64,000 nucleotides of DNA, from contig JAHWKW010000013.1 of NCBI GenBank assembly GCA_019347675.1, forward strand, positions 60,775 to 124,774. Direction: 5' to 3'. Every line of letters starts with the position of its first letter. The first letter of the stretch is position 1. A model generated the notes under the pieces. The model was not told where the DNA came from and made no database searches. It saw only the letters and a list, made by a program, of their open reading frames with translations. The stretch comes from Actinomycetota bacterium (lineage in GTDB: Bacteria; Actinomycetota; Nitriliruptoria; Nitriliruptorales; JAHWKO01). The position numbers were made by a program, and so were the translations under genes. Below are positions 15,862 through 25,149 of this stretch, in pieces.

Positions 15862-17759
15862 AGTTCCGCTCGCGTCTGCTCGTGTCGGCCGGTGCGATGG
15901 CCGCGGTCGTCGCGGCATCGGCGGCCCTCGCCATTGCGGCAGGGACCGTGACGATCGAGGACGTCGACGTCAGCGGCCACCCGAACGTGCGCATCGAGGT
16001 CACAGCGCCGGCCGCCGTCGACCCGGACGAGGCCGAAAGCTCCTTCACGGTCACCGAGGATGGCGAGCGCCGGTCGGTGTCCGTCACACAGCTGGCTTCG
16101 GAGGACATCGAGATCGTCCTCCTCGTCGATACCTCCGGGAGCATGCAGGGGGAGCCGATCGAAGCGGCCAGGCGGGCGGCGGAGGCTTTCCTGGATCGCC
16201 TCCCCGCAGAGGTGGACGTCGCGGTGGTCAGCTTCGGCTCCGGCGCATCGGTCCTCGCTCCTTTCTCCACCGACCGGACCGCGACGAAGGTGGCGATCGC
16301 CAGCCTGGCGGCCGCAGGCAGGACCGCGCTGTACGACGGCGTCACGACCGCGTTGGCACAGTTCTCGCCGGAGGACGCGACGGCGCGGCGCTCCATCGTG
16401 CTCCTGTCGGACGGCGGGGACACCGCCAGCGCGACGACGCTCGACGACGCCGCCGGCGCCCTGGAGGCCTCCGGCGCGCGCCTGTACGCGATCGAGCTGC
16501 GTACCCCCGAGACCGATCCCGAGCCACTGGCACGGTTGGCCGAGGTGAGCGAGGGACGGGTCGTCCCGGTGGACGACGCCAGCGGTCTCGACACGGTGTA
16601 CACCAGCATCGCATCAGAACTCGTCAGCCGGTTCGAGCTCACCTACCGCTCGGAAGCCGACGGTCCCTCAACGGTGCGCGTTGACTTCGCCGCCGACGGC
16701 GTCCGGGCCTCCGGCGAGCAGCGGATCACGCTCCCGGCCGCTGCACCGGCACCATCGACGCCGCAGCCCGCGCCCCGCCCGCCCGACGAGCTGGTCGCCG
16801 TGTCGTCGCTGTGGACGAACCCGTTCGTGCTCGGGGCAGGCGGTCTGGCGGTGTTCGCTGGCCTCCTCATCCTGACCTACGTGGTTGTCGCTGCCCGCGA
16901 GCCGCACCGGCGCCTGGCGGCAGAGGCGGGGGTGGCCCGAGTTCCCCGCACGACCAGCTTCGCCGGCCTGGCGGGCCAGGCCAGCATGCTGGCGGAACGG
17001 CAGCTGGAGCGCCGCGGACGCACCGGGGCACTCAACGACGCGCTGGAGCGCGCAGGCCTCGACCTCCGCCCCGGCGAGTACGTCGTGCTAACCGCTTGCG
17101 CCGCCACGACAGCGTTCGGGGTCGGGCTGATGATGGCCAACCTCGCCGTCGGGGTGCTGTTCGCGGTCCTGTCCGTCGTCGCGGCGCGCACGCTGCTGTC
17201 GGTGTTGGCCGCGCGACGACAGGCGAGGTTCGCCGACCAGCTCGGCGACGTGCTGCAACTGCTGGCCGGGAGCCTGCGGGCGGGGTACGGGCTGATGCAG
17301 GCGATCGATGCGGTCGGGAGGGAGGCGGATGCTCCGGCTGCGGAGGAGTTCGGCCGGGTCATCATCGAGGCCCGTCTCGGGCGCGACGTGTCGCAATCAC
17401 TGCGAGCCCTGGCCGACCGGGTTGCGAGCGAGGACTTCGCGTGGGTGGTGCAGGCGATCGAGATCCACCGAGAGGTGGGGGGTGACCTCGCAGAGGTCCT
17501 CGACACGGTCGCCGCCACCATCCGGGAGCGCAACCAGATCCGCCGCCAGGTGAAGGCGCTCAGCGCGGAGGGGCGCTACTCCGCCTACGTCCTACTGGCC
17601 CTCCCGTTCGTGGTAGCTGGGTTCATCACGATGACGAGCCCCGACTACCTCTCGGATCTCACGCGGACCGTTCCCGGCATCGTGATGCTGGGCATGGCCG
17701 GCGTGTTCATGGCTGTCGGAGCCCTGTGGCTGCGCAAGCTCACGCGGCTGGTGTTCTGA
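15858..17759 (+). CDS. tadB: TadB inner-membrane protein fused to a secreted vWA domain
   Basis: This 633-residue protein has an unusual plan. Residues 1-30 are a signal or anchor helix. Residues 85-270 are a von Willebrand A domain with the metal-dependent adhesion motif DTSGS (Asp91, Ser93, Ser95) and SDGGDT. A Pro-rich linker and one membrane helix (about 321-346) follow. From about 375 to the end is a complete TadB/GspF-like platform (GDVLQLLAGSLRAGYGLMQA, EIHREVGGDLAEVLDTV) with its membrane helices. TadB usually stands alone at about 300 residues. The ATGA overlap couples it to cpaF. Confidence 0.9.
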   Translation: MKFRSRLLVSAGAMAAVVAASAALAIAAGTVTIEDVDVSGHPNVRIEVTAPAAVDPDEAESSFTVTEDGERRSVSVTQLASEDIEIVLLVDTSGSMQGEPIEAARRAAEAFLDRLPAEVDVAVVSFGSGASVLAPFSTDRTATKVAIASLAAAGRTALYDGVTTALAQFSPEDATARRSIVLLSDGGDTASATTLDDAAGALEASGARLYAIELRTPETDPEPLARLAEVSEGRVVPVDDASGLDTVYTSIASELVSRFELTYRSEADGPSTVRVDFAADGVRASGEQRITLPAAAPAPSTPQPAPRPPDELVAVSSLWTNPFVLGAGGLAVFAGLLILTYVVVAAREPHRRLAAEAGVARVPRTTSFAGLAGQASMLAERQLERRGRTGALNDALERAGLDLRPGEYVVLTACAATTAFGVGLMMANLAVGVLFAVLSVVAARTLLSVLAARRQARFADQLGDVLQLLAGSLRAGYGLMQAIDAVGREADAPAAEEFGRVIIEARLGRDVSQSLRALADRVASEDFAWVVQAIEIHREVGGDLAEVLDTVAATIRERNQIRRQVKALSAEGRYSAYVLLALPFVVAGFITMTSPDYLSDLTRTVPGIVMLGMAGVFMAVGALWLRKLTRLVF

Positions 17760-17783
17760 CTCTCGTTGGATAGGACGACGGAG

Positions 17784-18692
17784 ATGCCGATCCCGATCAT
17801 GGTGGCCGCGGTGGCGGTGGGCTGTTCCCTGCCTCTGATGTGGTGGTCGTTGGCCTCGGCGCGGACGCCGGGACGCAGCGCACGCGACAACCTCGGTGCG
17901 ACCGACCTCCGCCAGGCCGTTCTCGCACGGTCGGCGAGCGAGCGGGCACTCCGTCCGCTGGGCCAGTTCCTCGCCGAACGTGGCCGGCGCCTGACCCCGG
18001 CGAGTTGGGCGGCCGCACTGGACCGGCGCCGGATCCTCGCAGGCCAGCCGGTCACGTGGCCGATGGAGCGTCTCCTCGCGGCGAAGGTGGTGCTCGGCCT
18101 CGGCGGCCTGCTCGTCGGCTACCTGCTGTTCTCCTCGAACCGCACGGCGATGTGGTTCCTGCTGTGGTTGGCGGTCACCGCGCTCGCGTACTTCGCCCCC
18201 GACCTCCTGCTGATGAGCAGGGGTCAGGAACGCCAGGCCGAGATCCAGCGGGAGCTGCCGGACACGCTCGATCAGATGACGATCGCGGTCGAGGCCGGCC
18301 TGGGGTTCGACTCGGCCATGGCCAGGTCGGCCAGGAGCGGCAGCGGGCCACTGGCCCAGGAGTTCACCCGGACGCTTCAGGAGGCCCAACTCGGCGTCTC
18401 GCGGTCGGCGGCTCTGCGCCACCTCATGGAGCGCACGAACGTCCCCGACCTGCGTCACTTCGTCCTCGCGCTGATCCAGGCGGAGAACTACGGCATCCCG
18501 GTCGCCGACGTGCTGCGCACACAGGCGGCGGAGCTGCGGGTCAAGCGTCGCCAGCGCGCCGAGGAGCACGCGATGAAGATCCCGGTGAAGATCGTCTTCC
18601 CCGTGGTGCTGTGCATCCTGCCTGCGCTGTTCATCGTCATCCTCGGCCCAGCTGCGATCCGCATCTACCAGACCTTCGCCGGGATGGGCTGA
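17784..18692 (+). CDS. tadC: TadC inner-membrane platform protein
   Basis: This 302-residue protein is the second GspF-like platform subunit of the pilus machine. It has an N-terminal membrane helix, two central helices (about 95-145) and the conserved cytoplasmic segment ELPDTLDQMTIAVEAGLGF, then AENYGIPVADVLRTQAAELR. A final membrane helix follows (VVLCILPALFIVIL). The ATG at 17784 is preferred to a TTG at 17766 because GACGGAG lies before it. Its stop overlaps the next start (TGATG). Confidence 0.92.
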   Translation: MPIPIMVAAVAVGCSLPLMWWSLASARTPGRSARDNLGATDLRQAVLARSASERALRPLGQFLAERGRRLTPASWAAALDRRRILAGQPVTWPMERLLAAKVVLGLGGLLVGYLLFSSNRTAMWFLLWLAVTALAYFAPDLLLMSRGQERQAEIQRELPDTLDQMTIAVEAGLGFDSAMARSARSGSGPLAQEFTRTLQEAQLGVSRSAALRHLMERTNVPDLRHFVLALIQAENYGIPVADVLRTQAAELRVKRRQRAEEHAMKIPVKIVFPVVLCILPALFIVILGPAAIRIYQTFAGMG

Positions 18693-19696
18693 TGGAGGAC
18701 CCTCGACGGCGGTACACGCCGACGACCGCGGCCGCCGCACTGGACGCGCTGCTCACCGCGGACGACCACGGCGGGACCGTCCGGGGAGCCCCGTTGCCCA
18801 CCGGGTTCGACGTCCTCGACACCACCCTCGGGGGCGGCATCGGCTCCACGGACCTCGTCCTGCTCGCCGGGTTGCCCGGTGTTGGGAAGACCGTCGCTGC
18901 CCTTCAGGTGGCCCGACACCACGCACGGTCAGGTGGCGACGTCGTCTACGCCTGCTACGAGCACACGGCCGGCGAACTGCTCACCCGGCTGCTGCTCATG
19001 GAGCTCGGCCAGGACGGCGACCACCTCGACCCCCACCTGGAGCTGCTGCGCGAGGCGGTGCGGGACAGCCTTGGTGCATCCCTGTCGTTCCGCGCACTCG
19101 TCGACCGTGAACCGCTGCTCGCAGCCGCCATCGACCGGCTTCGTGGCTACAGCGACCGCCTGTGGCTGGTATCGGCATCCGGGGCTCACACCGGTGTCGG
19201 AGAGCTGGCGGACCTCGTCGAGGAGCACCTCGCCGGCGGGGGGCTGCTCATCGTCGACTACCTGCAGAAGGTGGCGGTCAAGCCGGAGCCGCCCGACGAG
19301 GCCGAGAAGGTGACCCGCATCGCCGAGGCGCTCAAGGACTTGGCGCTAAGCCGCCAGGTGCCGGTGTTGGCCATCACGGCAGCTGACCGCAGCGCCCTCG
19401 ACTCACCACGGCTGCGGCTGCATCACCTCCGAGGCTCCTCCGCGCTGGCATACGAGGCGGACGTCGCGGTGCTCCTCAACGACAAGTCGCGCTGCGTGTC
19501 CAAGGTTCACCTCGCGTACGACACGGTGCGCGCGGAGGGCTTCCGCCACTACGTGGTCTTCAGCGTCGAGAAGAACCGGGGCGGGCCGGCGCTGGTCGAC
19601 CTCGAGTTCCGCAAGGACTTCGCGCACTACCGCTTCGACCCGGAAGGTGACTACGTGCGCGAGCGCCTGGTCGACGAGCGCCTGAACGTCGAGTAG
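18692..19696 (+). CDS. DnaB-helicase-like RecA-fold ATPase without primase-binding domain
   Basis: This 334-residue protein resembles the C-terminal motor domain of replicative helicase DnaB. Walker A is GLPGVGKT (residues 60-67). Walker B is LLIVDYLQK with Asp189, and DYLQ is typical of DnaB. It also has LHHLRGSSALAYEADVAVLL and VEKNRGG, the arginine-rich C-terminal motif region. The DnaB N-terminal domain that contacts primase is missing. It starts inside the tadC stop, so it is translated with the pilus genes. A role in DNA handling by the pilus is possible but unproven; a KaiC-like regulatory ATPase is the alternative. Confidence 0.8.
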   Translation: MEDPRRRYTPTTAAAALDALLTADDHGGTVRGAPLPTGFDVLDTTLGGGIGSTDLVLLAGLPGVGKTVAALQVARHHARSGGDVVYACYEHTAGELLTRLLLMELGQDGDHLDPHLELLREAVRDSLGASLSFRALVDREPLLAAAIDRLRGYSDRLWLVSASGAHTGVGELADLVEEHLAGGGLLIVDYLQKVAVKPEPPDEAEKVTRIAEALKDLALSRQVPVLAITAADRSALDSPRLRLHHLRGSSALAYEADVAVLLNDKSRCVSKVHLAYDTVRAEGFRHYVVFSVEKNRGGPALVDLEFRKDFAHYRFDPEGDYVRERLVDERLNVE

Positions 19697-19701
19697 CCGG
19701 G

Positions 19702-21204
19702 ATGCGGCGATGGAGCACCCGGTGGGCGGCTGCCGTGACGTCGGCCGTCCTGCTGACAGGGTGCGCAACCGGCGACACCTTCAGCGCGAACCCGGACGCC
19801 CACGCAGCCGTCGAGCCGCCGCCGACAGCCGAAGAACCGCTCACCCCGACGGTCGCGTGGGAGCCGTGCGAGGCCCCGTTCGAGTGCGCCACCGTCCCGG
19901 TCCCGCTGGATCACGACGATCCGGCCGCGGAGACGATCGACCTGGCGCTGATCCGCCTGCCGGCGCCGCCGGCCGGGCGTCGCATCGGCTCGCTCGTGAT
20001 CAACCCGGGCGGGCCGGGATCCTCCGGCGTGGACTTCGTCCGCGCCTGGAGCGTCCAGGTCATCCCGGCCGAGCTGCGCGCCCGCTTCGACATCGTCGGC
20101 TTCGACCCCCGCGGTGTGGCTGCCAGCCGGCCCGTCAGCTGCAACGGCGGCTCCAGGGCCTTCCTATCGCAGGACCTCGCCCCCGATGACGCCGGCGAGA
20201 CCGCGGCGGTCCTCGCTGCGGCGGAGGCGTACGCCACCTCCTGCGGCGACGCCAGCGCGGACCTGCTGGCCCACGTCGCGACCGCGAACGTCGTGCGTGA
20301 CCTCGACGCCATCCGTGTCGCGCTCGGCGACGCGGAGCTGACCTACCTCGGCTACTCGTACGGGACGCGCATCGGGGCCGCCTACGCCGATCTGTTCCCC
20401 GAGAACGTCCGTGCGCTGGTGCTCGACGGTGCGGTCGATCCCACGCTGGATCTCACCGGTCAGGTCCGCGCGCAGGCGGGTGCGCTCGAAGCCGCGCTGA
20501 GCGAGTTCCTCGCCACCTGCGCATCCGACGAGCACTGCCCACTGCCCGCTGAGCGGTCGACGTTGGCGGCCTTCGACGCGCTGATGGCCGACCTCGACGC
20601 GCGCGGGCTACCGGCGCCAGAGCTCGGTGGACGGCTGGAACCCGGGCAGGCCGCCGTCGCAGTGCTCGCGTTGCTGCGTGATCGGCCCCGGTGGCCGCTG
20701 CTGGCGGCAGCGCTCGCGCTGGCATGGGAGGGCAACGGGTCGCTGCTGGCTGCGCCCCTCGCACCGGTCGCGGGCGATGGTGACGCTCTCGCCGACGAAC
20801 TGGCGTCCCTGATGGCGGTGAACTGCCTGGACGTGCCGGCCCCGGCGCCGGGAGAGCTGCCGGCGCTCGCGACCGACCTCGCGGCGAGCGCCCCGCGCTT
20901 CGGCCCGGTGTCACTGTTCCTGCACGCACCATGTGCGTTCTGGCCGGTCGCCGCGGAGGGCGCTCCTCGCGAGATCGCGGCTCCTGGGACGCCACCGATC
21001 GTGGTCATCGGCAACCGCGGCGATCTCATCACGCCGTTCGGCTGGTCCGAGAGCCTGGTCGCCCAGCTGGACAGCGGCGTGCTGCTGACCCGGGACGGGG
21101 ATCGTCATACGGCCTTCGGCGGCGAGAACGTCTGCACCGACCGCGCCGTGATCCGCTACCTGATCGAGCTAACCCCACCCGATCCGACCAGGTCGTGCGG
21201 CTGA
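19702..21204 (+). CDS. Secreted alpha/beta hydrolase lipoprotein (TAP-like)
   Basis: This 500-residue exported hydrolase resembles the tripeptidyl aminopeptidase-like (SlpD/SlpE) enzymes of actinobacteria. A signal peptide ends in the lipobox LLTGC (Cys21). The oxyanion region NPGGPGSSG, nucleophile Ser219 in LGYSYGTR and catalytic His469 in DGDRHTAF are present, and the acid is probably Asp in GNRGDLITP. The C-terminal TAP-like domain ends in a paired cysteine. It begins five bases after the DnaB-like gene and so may be the last gene of the pilus operon. Substrate is likely short peptides at the cell surface. Confidence 0.88.
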   Translation: MRRWSTRWAAAVTSAVLLTGCATGDTFSANPDAHAAVEPPPTAEEPLTPTVAWEPCEAPFECATVPVPLDHDDPAAETIDLALIRLPAPPAGRRIGSLVINPGGPGSSGVDFVRAWSVQVIPAELRARFDIVGFDPRGVAASRPVSCNGGSRAFLSQDLAPDDAGETAAVLAAAEAYATSCGDASADLLAHVATANVVRDLDAIRVALGDAELTYLGYSYGTRIGAAYADLFPENVRALVLDGAVDPTLDLTGQVRAQAGALEAALSEFLATCASDEHCPLPAERSTLAAFDALMADLDARGLPAPELGGRLEPGQAAVAVLALLRDRPRWPLLAAALALAWEGNGSLLAAPLAPVAGDGDALADELASLMAVNCLDVPAPAPGELPALATDLAASAPRFGPVSLFLHAPCAFWPVAAEGAPREIAAPGTPPIVVIGNRGDLITPFGWSESLVAQLDSGVLLTRDGDRHTAFGGENVCTDRAVIRYLIELTPPDPTRSCG

Positions 21205-21226
21205 CCCACGCTGGCGTGGCCGTCGT

Positions 21227-22702
21227 TCAGTTGGCCACACCCCACCGGTCCTGGCAACGCTTGGAGCTGCGCAGGTCGACAGCCCGGAACGCCATCAGCT
21301 TCTCCTGCCACGCCGGGACCGGCGCGACGCCGTGTCGGTCACCCGGGCTGATCTCGTGCAGTTTGCCGCCTCGGACGTACAGCACGGCGACGTCCGGGTG
21401 GTCGTCCAGGTAGGCGCGTAACGTCAACCACGGCAGCGCGTACTCGTTGTCCGCGTACCACTGCAGCCCGGGATCCGACGACGATCGGATGGCCACGAGA
21501 TCCTCCTGGACATCCGTCAAGGGCAGCGTGGCAGGGATGACGAGATGGTTCGACGTGCCCGCCACCGTGACGAGGTTGCTGTACATGTCGAAGCCGAACG
21601 CGGTCTTGAGCTCCAGGTACGGGGTTAGTCCGTTCAGCAGGACCAGCACCGGGACGAGCGCCATGGCTCTCCCGGGGAGGGCGAACAAGCCTGGCTCCGC
21701 AGCAGGTCGGTGCAGCAGCACGTGCATGACGACGACGAGCACGCACACCGCTCCGTAGGCGAACCACAGGAGGTAGGCCCCCGCCAGCGCCAGCACGGCT
21801 AGGCCCGGGTTGGCCGGCCCGAGCGCGGCCAGCAGCAGGACGGCGACGACCAGGATCAATACGTGCGCGCCCGCCTCCACGAGACCGCCCGCCCGACCGC
21901 GGGCCGTGATCTTCGACCGCAGCCAGCCGGCGAAGCCCGGCGGCAGGAACAAGACGAACAGCGCCAACAGCAGCGACGAGAAGTCGAAGAACGGGTGCGC
22001 AAGATCGGCCGCCAGCACCGTGTGGAACCCGACGGCCAGCACCACGCCCACGGTGCGGGTACGGCGCAGGACCAGCAGGACGGGGACCGCAAGCTCCACG
22101 AGGATCGTCCCGGCGACCACGGCCCCGGACACCCCGCCAGCCACGAGGTCGTCCAGGCCGAAGACCGCCAGCGACTCGCGGGCGAAGAACGTCGCGCAGC
22201 TCACCGCCGGGTCGAGGAAGTCCTGGTTGAGCTTCGCGAAGGCCGCGAAGGCGTAGAAGATCAGCAGGATCCAGCGGGCCGCCGGTGCGAACGTGCGGAA
22301 CAGCTTGGCGGCGTCCAGCCTCCGATCCCTCCACCAGACCGAGGCCGCGGACGCCAGCACGGCCAGGCTGACGAAGCCGCCGACCAACCAGTGGTTGCCC
22401 AGACGCGGCGTCTCCAGCCACACGCTCAGCAGCTGCAGCGCCCCCAACAGGACGAAAAGCCGCACGTCGCGTGGTCTGACCAGCACCGCGACGGCGACGC
22501 CCCCGAGCGCCAAGAGGTTCACCCCCAGCGCCGTGGGTTCGGGGAAGGCCTCGAAGCGCATCGGTCCGCTGAAGATGTGGAACAGGACCGCGATGGCCCA
22601 CATGACCGAGAAGGTCACCGCCGCGGCGCTCTCGTGGGTTCCGCGGCGCTCCGCGACTCCGTCGCCCCGAGCGACCGCCACGCCCCGGACGTCGTCTGAC
22701 AC
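21227..22702 (-). CDS. HTTM-domain (gamma-carboxylase-like) membrane protein
   Basis: This protein of about 491 residues has roughly ten or more hydrophobic segments and matches the HTTM group, membrane proteins related to the transmembrane part of vitamin-K-dependent gamma-carboxylase. Recognisable pieces are IFYAFAAFAKLNQDFLDP and LNGLTPYLELKTAFGFDMYSNLVT. The C-terminal 120 residues are soluble. The frame is open to 22900; the GTG at 22702 is a choice based on where hydrophobic sequence begins, and the ribosome site is unclear. It is convergent with the hydrolase gene and divergent from pdhA. Function unknown. Confidence 0.78.
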   Translation of the reverse strand: MSDDVRGVAVARGDGVAERRGTHESAAAVTFSVMWAIAVLFHIFSGPMRFEAFPEPTALGVNLLALGGVAVAVLVRPRDVRLFVLLGALQLLSVWLETPRLGNHWLVGGFVSLAVLASAASVWWRDRRLDAAKLFRTFAPAARWILLIFYAFAAFAKLNQDFLDPAVSCATFFARESLAVFGLDDLVAGGVSGAVVAGTILVELAVPVLLVLRRTRTVGVVLAVGFHTVLAADLAHPFFDFSSLLLALFVLFLPPGFAGWLRSKITARGRAGGLVEAGAHVLILVVAVLLLAALGPANPGLAVLALAGAYLLWFAYGAVCVLVVVMHVLLHRPAAEPGLFALPGRAMALVPVLVLLNGLTPYLELKTAFGFDMYSNLVTVAGTSNHLVIPATLPLTDVQEDLVAIRSSSDPGLQWYADNEYALPWLTLRAYLDDHPDVAVLYVRGGKLHEISPGDRHGVAPVPAWQEKLMAFRAVDLRSSKRCQDRWGVAN

Positions 22703-22868
22703 GTGGATAGCCCAACGGATGCTGACAGCCGGACGGGATGCTACCCCCGCCCAGACGCCACGATCCGCGCACCGGATAGGCTCGGCGGCGTGGGCCACGG
22801 CGACCCCGCGCGGCCCCAGTGGACGCAACGAGCTCGCCGCCTCGACGCGACGGGAGGAGGGACCGCAC

Positions 22869-24071
22869 GTGGCGACCAACGAGCAGGCCGCGGGCGACAC
22901 CCATCAGCCTCTCGAGCCGGCACTGGACGCGCCCGAGCCGGATCACGAAGGACCCGACCTTCGATCGCTGGTCAATCCCGACGTCGATCCGGAAGACCTG
23001 TTGCCCAACCTCGAGCCCGTGCAGCTCCTTGACCGAGAGGGGATGTTCCACGAGCACGACAGCTACCCGCTGGACCTCAAGGGCGAGGACCTGCGGCGCC
23101 TGTACCGCCACATGGTGGTCGCACGTCGCGTGGACCAGGAAGCGATCAACCTGCAGCGTCAGGGCCAGCTCGGAGTCTACGCGTCGTGCCGCGGCCAGGA
23201 AGCCGCGCAAGTCGGTAGCGCCTATGCGCTGGCCGACCACGACTGGATCTTCCCGTCCTACCGGGAACTGGCGGCCGGGATCACCCGCGGGATCGACACG
23301 GCCGCGACGCTGCACCTGTACCGGGGGACGTGGTTGTCCGACCACGACCCGCACGAGTTCAACTTCGCGTTGATGACGATCCCGATCGGGACGCAGACGC
23401 TGCACGGCGTCGGGTTCGCGATGGGCGCACGGCTCGACGACAACCCGATCGTCGCGCTGATCTACTTCGGTGACGGTGCCACGTCGGAGGGCGATACCAA
23501 CGAGGCGTTGAACTTCGCAGGGGTGTTCCAGGCGCCGTGTGTCTTCTACTGCCAGAACAACCAGTACGCGATCTCGGTCCCGCTGTCGAAGCAGACCCAC
23601 GCCCCGTCGATCGCACACAAGGGCGTTGGGTACGGGATGCCGGGGCGGCGGCTGGACGGCAATGACGTCCTCGCGTCCTACGCGGTGACCAAGTGGGCGG
23701 TCGAACGGGCCCGCGCGGGGGACGGGCCGACGCTGATCGAGGCGCTGACCTACCGCATGGAGGCCCACACCACCTCCGACGACGCGACCCGGTACCGCGC
23801 GCAGGAGGAGCTGGAGTACTGGGCGACGTTCGACCCCATCTCGAGGATGGAGACGTTCCTCAAGCGCCGCGACCTGTGGGAGGACGCCTTCGCCGACGAC
23901 GTCGCCGAGCAAGCCAGGCAACAGGCCGAACACGTCCGCAAGCAGATCTACGACGCGCCTCACCCGGATCCGCTCGAGCTCTTCGAGCACGTCTACGTCG
24001 AGCCCCCGCCGCACCTGCAGCGCCAGCGTGAGCAGCTGCGGGCCGAGCTCGAGGCCGCCGAGGAGCGCTGA
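22869..24071 (+). CDS. pdhA: 2-oxoacid dehydrogenase E1 component, alpha subunit
   Basis: This 400-residue thiamine-diphosphate enzyme subunit decarboxylates pyruvate or a branched-chain 2-oxoacid and reductively acylates the E2 lipoyl group. The cofactor motif GDGATSEGDTNEALNFA...QNNQYAIS is complete. The start RRVDQEAINLQRQGQLGVYASCRGQEAAQ is typical of PdhA. The first 55 residues are an acidic extension. The GTG at 22869 has GGGAGGAGGG upstream. Substrate (pyruvate or branched-chain) cannot be settled by eye. The beta subunit follows two bases later. Confidence 0.92.
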   Translation: MATNEQAAGDTHQPLEPALDAPEPDHEGPDLRSLVNPDVDPEDLLPNLEPVQLLDREGMFHEHDSYPLDLKGEDLRRLYRHMVVARRVDQEAINLQRQGQLGVYASCRGQEAAQVGSAYALADHDWIFPSYRELAAGITRGIDTAATLHLYRGTWLSDHDPHEFNFALMTIPIGTQTLHGVGFAMGARLDDNPIVALIYFGDGATSEGDTNEALNFAGVFQAPCVFYCQNNQYAISVPLSKQTHAPSIAHKGVGYGMPGRRLDGNDVLASYAVTKWAVERARAGDGPTLIEALTYRMEAHTTSDDATRYRAQEELEYWATFDPISRMETFLKRRDLWEDAFADDVAEQARQQAEHVRKQIYDAPHPDPLELFEHVYVEPPPHLQRQREQLRAELEAAEER

Positions 24072-24073
24072 AC

Positions 24074-25054
24074 GTGGCCACGGTGACGATGGCGCAGGCC
24101 CTCAACCGGGCTCTGCATGACGAGATGGCGACGGACGACCGGGTGCTGGTCTTCGGGGAGGACGTCGGCCGGCTCGGCGGTGTGTTCCGCGTCACCGACA
24201 AGCTGCAGGACGGCTTCGGCCAGGAACGCTGCTTCGACACGCCGCTGGCCGAGTCGGCCATCCTGGGCACGTCGCTGGGCTTGGCGCTGTACGGGTTCAA
24301 GCCGGTCCCGGAGATCCAGTTCGACGGGTTCGCCTACCCGGCGTTCGAGCAGCTGGTCAGCCACATCGCCAAGTACCGCAACCGCTCGCGGGGAACGGTC
24401 ACCATCCCCGTCACGGTGCGCATCCCCTACGGGGGTGGCATCGGTGCCGTGGAGCATCACTCGGAGAGCCCAGAGACCTACTGGGTGCACACAGCCGGGC
24501 TGAAGGTGGTGACCCCGAGCACCCCGTCGGACGCCTACACGATGTTGCGTCAGTCGATCCAGCACCCCGATCCGGTGGTGTTCCTCGAACCCAAGCGACG
24601 CTACTGGATGAAGGAGGACTGCGAGTTGCCGGTCGACGACCCGCGGCCCTTGCACCAGGCGGTCGTCCGTCACCAGGGCAGCGACGTCACGCTGGTCGCG
24701 TACGGGCCGATGGTGCGGACGGCGACGGAGGCCGCCGGCGCGGCCGCCGACGAGCTCGATGCGAGCGTCGAGGTGGTGGACCTGCGTTCGCTGAACCCGC
24801 TCGACGAGCGCAGCATCGTCGCGTCGGTGCGGAAGACCGGCCGGTGCGTCGTGGTCCACGAGGCGGCGATGACCCTGGGGATGGGCGCCGAGATCGCCGC
24901 CCGGGTGCAGGAGATGGCCTTCTACCACCTCGAAGCGCCCGTGCTCCGCGTCACCGGGTTCGATACCCCCTACCCACCGGCGAAGCTCGAGTTGTTCTGG
25001 CTGCCCGACGTTGATCGCATCCTGGATATCGTGGACCAGTCGCTGTCCTTCTAG
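24074..25054 (+). CDS. pdhB: 2-oxoacid dehydrogenase E1 component, beta subunit
   Basis: This 326-residue protein pairs with the alpha subunit to complete the E1 active site. Family motifs are seen at GEDVGRLGGVFRVTDKL, DTPLAESAILGTSLGLAL, GGGIGAVEHHSESPE and VRKTGRCVVVHEAA. Length is normal. It starts at GTG immediately after the alpha gene. Confidence 0.93.
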   Translation: MATVTMAQALNRALHDEMATDDRVLVFGEDVGRLGGVFRVTDKLQDGFGQERCFDTPLAESAILGTSLGLALYGFKPVPEIQFDGFAYPAFEQLVSHIAKYRNRSRGTVTIPVTVRIPYGGGIGAVEHHSESPETYWVHTAGLKVVTPSTPSDAYTMLRQSIQHPDPVVFLEPKRRYWMKEDCELPVDDPRPLHQAVVRHQGSDVTLVAYGPMVRTATEAAGAAADELDASVEVVDLRSLNPLDERSIVASVRKTGRCVVVHEAAMTLGMGAEIAARVQEMAFYHLEAPVLRVTGFDTPYPPAKLELFWLPDVDRILDIVDQSLSF

Positions 25055-25149
25055 AGGCGACGGTGCGCTGGCGTCCGACGGCGACCTGTCAGGAGGAGCA
25101 GGTGGGAGCCGGCGGTGTTCGACCGCAGACGCCAGATGGGAGCGAGCGC

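Noticed and set aside
21339..24014. A long minus-strand frame overlapping both the HTTM gene and pdhA
   Set aside because: It runs out of frame with the HTTM gene and antisense to pdhA; no coherent product.
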